A stretch of DNA of 30,203 bases from a virus. This document shows, piece by piece, positions 28,547 through 30,203 of the stretch (its first letter is position 1; every line of letters begins with the position of its first letter). The stretch is taken from positions 1 through 30,203 of IMG/VR virus record IMGVR_UViG_3300042355_000374, one strand, 5' to 3'. A program made the translations under genes and the position numbers. Under the pieces are notes generated by a model that saw only the letters and a list, made by a program, of their open reading frames with translations, was not told the origin of the DNA and did not search any database.

Positions 28547-29080
28547 TTAAGCCAAGGTGCCGGTGTTCAACGTCGAATGGAGAACGCGGGCCTCGAACTG
28601 GGCGGTCACCACGTTGTCTCCGAAGGTGATCTCACCCGAGACCTTGATCTGAACGTAAACGTCCACCGTGTTAACGATGGCGTCGGTCTGGTTGTACTGC
28701 TGCATCTTGAGCCAGCCCTTTTTGGTCGCGCCTTCGAGCGGGTTGTACTGGGTCGAGGCGCTGGTCAGGGCGAGCGTCCCGAAGATCAACTCAAACGCCA
28801 GCGGGCTGAGTTCCTGAGCGGTCAGGTTGATCGAAAGCTGACGCTTGGTTTCGATGACGTCGTACAAGCGCATCACGCCCGGGGTCGGGGCGAAGATGTC
28901 GCGCTCTTCGCGTTCGTGCTGAATCGTGGCCTCGGACAGAATGCCAAGGTCAATCCATCCGGTGTCAGCGGCTCCGGGCTTGGAAGTGCGGCTGGCAGTG
29001 CCGGCGGACGGGACGGTGAAGCTCGCGCCATCGCGGAAGAAAAAGCCGTGATTGCCGAGGATGACTGGGGCGGTGTTCAT
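28547..29080 (-). CDS. Major tail (tube) protein
   Basis: The gene encodes 177 residues. It has the compact tail-tube layout: APVILGNHGFFFRDGASFTV at the start, GWIDLGILSEATIQHERE, LTAQELSPLAFELIFG in the middle helix, and C-terminal strands (NTVDVYVQIKVSGEITFG, AQFEARVLH). Its size and place, directly after a tail completion-type gene and before the chaperones and tape measure, support the call. It should form the hexameric rings of the tail tube. Confidence 0.78.
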   Translation of the reverse strand: MNTAPVILGNHGFFFRDGASFTVPSAGTASRTSKPGAADTGWIDLGILSEATIQHEREERDIFAPTPGVMRLYDVIETKRQLSINLTAQELSPLAFELIFGTLALTSASTQYNPLEGATKKGWLKMQQYNQTDAIVNTVDVYVQIKVSGEITFGDNVVTAQFEARVLHSTLNTGTLA

Positions 29081-29092
29081 GGTTGGTTGGGA

Positions 29093-29545
29093 TCAGTTGA
29101 GGGTGGAGAGTTTGGTGAAAAGCAAATGGTAACCCAGGAGGCCGGTGTCGTTTACAGCGATCTGCATGAAGTCGTCAACGGTCTCGAACCGCCGATCTCC
29201 AGCGGTCGCCGGAACCCACGACAAAACGGCCTGGCTGGCTGCTGCGACAGCCGAATAAATGTTCCTGTTCGCCCCGCCAACCGATGCGTTGACGTGCGGG
29301 TTGATCAGAACCCGGACAGCGATTTCGGCATCCAACAAGAGCTTGCCGGCTCCCAGGTCTCGGCGCATGGCCCGAAGGATCGGTGGCACGACGACCACGC
29401 AGCCAATCGACCGCAACTGGGTTTCGATTGCCGAGTCCTGGAGACCATCGTCAGCGATGCAGGTCACAGCCGGGGATGCCGTGAAATAGGCATTCGCGGA
29501 GATTGCCGCAGCGACCGTCGACTGCATGGATGAAAGTGAAAGCAT
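29093..29545 (-). CDS. Tail completion / terminator-type protein
   Basis: The gene encodes 150 residues. The N-terminal helix (MQSTVAAAISANAYFTAS) and the alternating strands (IETQLRSIGCVVVVPPI, LLLDAEIAVRVLINPHV), then a helix (IYSAVAAASQAVLSW), give the fold order of tail terminator and related tail completion proteins. It would cap the tail tube at the head side. The gene lies between a basic neck-type protein and the tube protein, which fits. Confidence 0.6.
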   Translation of the reverse strand: MLSLSSMQSTVAAAISANAYFTASPAVTCIADDGLQDSAIETQLRSIGCVVVVPPILRAMRRDLGAGKLLLDAEIAVRVLINPHVNASVGGANRNIYSAVAAASQAVLSWVPATAGDRRFETVDDFMQIAVNDTGLLGYHLLFTKLSTLN

Positions 29546-29549
29546 CGGA

Positions 29550-30203
29550 TCAGATTACCAACGCCCTGGCGGCCTCGTTCTGTTTGCGGATGATGTATTC
29601 CATCATGTCAGCCCGAGCTTCGTTCAGGGCCGAAGCGATCGCGTTTTGCTGGCGGGGCTTTTGTAGCGACACCGCCAGGTCACCGGACGATTTGTTGCCA
29701 CCCCACCGGAATGTGAGGCTGGCGGAGTCTCCATCGCGCTTGAATCCAACCTGGGAGACCAATCGGTTGTAGCGGTCCAGAATGCGCTTGCGTTGCTCGC
29801 CGAAGCGATCCGCTGCCAATTCCTGAGAAAGCGATTTGTACCGGGCCGACAATGCCGAGAACCCACGACCGCTTTCACGCGCATTGAGTTCTGCACGGAC
29901 CAGGAGGGCCTGGAGGTTCAAACGTTTCCCACCGACGACCTTGGACGCTGCAAGGCGTTTGCCCATGCGGAGCTTGCGTCCAGCCACGGTCTGAGAAACG
30001 CCGAACTTGGCGAAGGTGCGCTGCTTGATCGAATCGCGGACCTTTACACCGCCACCGGCAGCAATCGCAGCCAGGCGTTCATTGCGTACAACGCCCTTTT
30101 TTGGTGCGAGTGCGAGCAGTTTGCGGGACAGCCGCCATCCGAAGTCCGCGCCCTTTTTGGCAACGGCTTCAGACGCCCCCTTGGATGAAAGGCGGGCGTA
30201 TTG
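29550..30203 (-). CDS. Basic neck/head-tail joining-type protein (5' end cut by window edge)
   Basis: The frame is open from the right edge to 29550, so about 217 residues are visible and the start lies outside. Internal starts such as GTG at 29987 are not likely the real one. It is very basic (AGRKLRMGKRLAASKVV) and helical, with DRFGEQRKRILDRYNRLV and a Gly-rich turn (LTFRWGGNKSSGDLAV). By position before the completion and tube genes it is probably a neck or minor tail (HK97 gp10-like) protein, but the sequence alone does not prove it. Confidence 0.6.
   Translation of the reverse strand, partial: QYARLSSKGASEAVAKKGADFGWRLSRKLLALAPKKGVVRNERLAAIAAGGGVKVRDSIKQRTFAKFGVSQTVAGRKLRMGKRLAASKVVGGKRLNLQALLVRAELNARESGRGFSALSARYKSLSQELAADRFGEQRKRILDRYNRLVSQVGFKRDGDSASLTFRWGGNKSSGDLAVSLQKPRQQNAIASALNEARADMMEYIIRKQNEAARALVI

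Noticed and set aside
1-30203. Search for tRNA genes, CRISPR arrays, insertion sequences, integrase or repressor
   Set aside because: I saw no cloverleaf, regularly spaced repeat array, transposase or recombinase motif on either strand. Reading by eye can miss a degenerate tRNA, so a scan with a tRNA tool would be decisive.

Overview
The window is a large part of a tailed double-stranded DNA phage genome (or a prophage of one). It carries a GpA-type terminase, a tape measure protein, a tail tube protein, an NlpC/P60 tail peptidase, a lambda L-like tail-tip protein and a large tip (J-like) protein, with no sheath gene. This points to a long, non-contractile (siphovirus) tail. Every gene I can support is on the minus strand, so transcription runs from high to low coordinates. 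Most genes touch or overlap by 4 nt (ATGA or GTGA), so the window reads as one or a few long, translationally coupled operons. Base composition is about 60% GC in the lines I counted by hand. A lipoprotein signal and small holin-like membrane proteins suggest a Gram-negative-type host, but the host cannot be named. I see no integrase, repressor, tRNA or CRISPR array, so lifestyle is undecided.

Layout in transcription order. (1) 30203-28547: end of the head-tail/neck region, a tail completion-type protein and the tail tube protein. (2) 28533-25100: a structural protein with internal repeats, a small structural protein, a tail fibre with mosaic composition, a tandem pair of paralogous small proteins, and a small helical protein. 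(3) 25093-24394: a putative lysis-like group of two small membrane proteins plus a lipoprotein overlapped out of frame by another small gene. (4) 24385-15734: tail assembly chaperones (probable -1 frameshift pair), tape measure, L-like protein, NlpC/P60 peptidase, a short protein separated from the tip protein only by an in-frame UAG, and the large tip protein. (5) 15684-10959: a DNA recombination module with a CxxC micro-protein, a probable annealing-type protein, a coiled-coil protein, a PD-(D/E)XK nuclease with four cysteines, a MazG-like NTP pyrophosphohydrolase, an OB-fold protein and a RusA resolvase. (6) 10958-10826: the only clear AT-rich intergenic region, with a candidate promoter and palindrome. 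(7) 10825-6555: many small early-type accessory genes, a lytic transglycosylase-like protein and a metallophosphoesterase. Five consecutive junctions here share one start-stop/Shine-Dalgarno sequence. (8) 6558-4795: replication module (initiator-like protein with iteron-like repeats inside its gene, DnaC-like loader, SSB). (9) 4791-1: two hypotheticals, terminase small subunit, then a ParB-like gene and a TET-associated glycosyltransferase-like gene, then the terminase large subunit, which runs off the left edge.

The most interesting system is the ParB-like plus glycosyltransferase pair inserted between the two terminase subunits. By family knowledge this suggests glycosylation of phage DNA bases (hypermodification), here wired into the packaging operon. 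The portal, protease/scaffold and capsid genes are not in the window. They would be expected past the left edge, and on a circular map would lead back to the right edge, so the window may be most of a genome of roughly 40 kb (inference).
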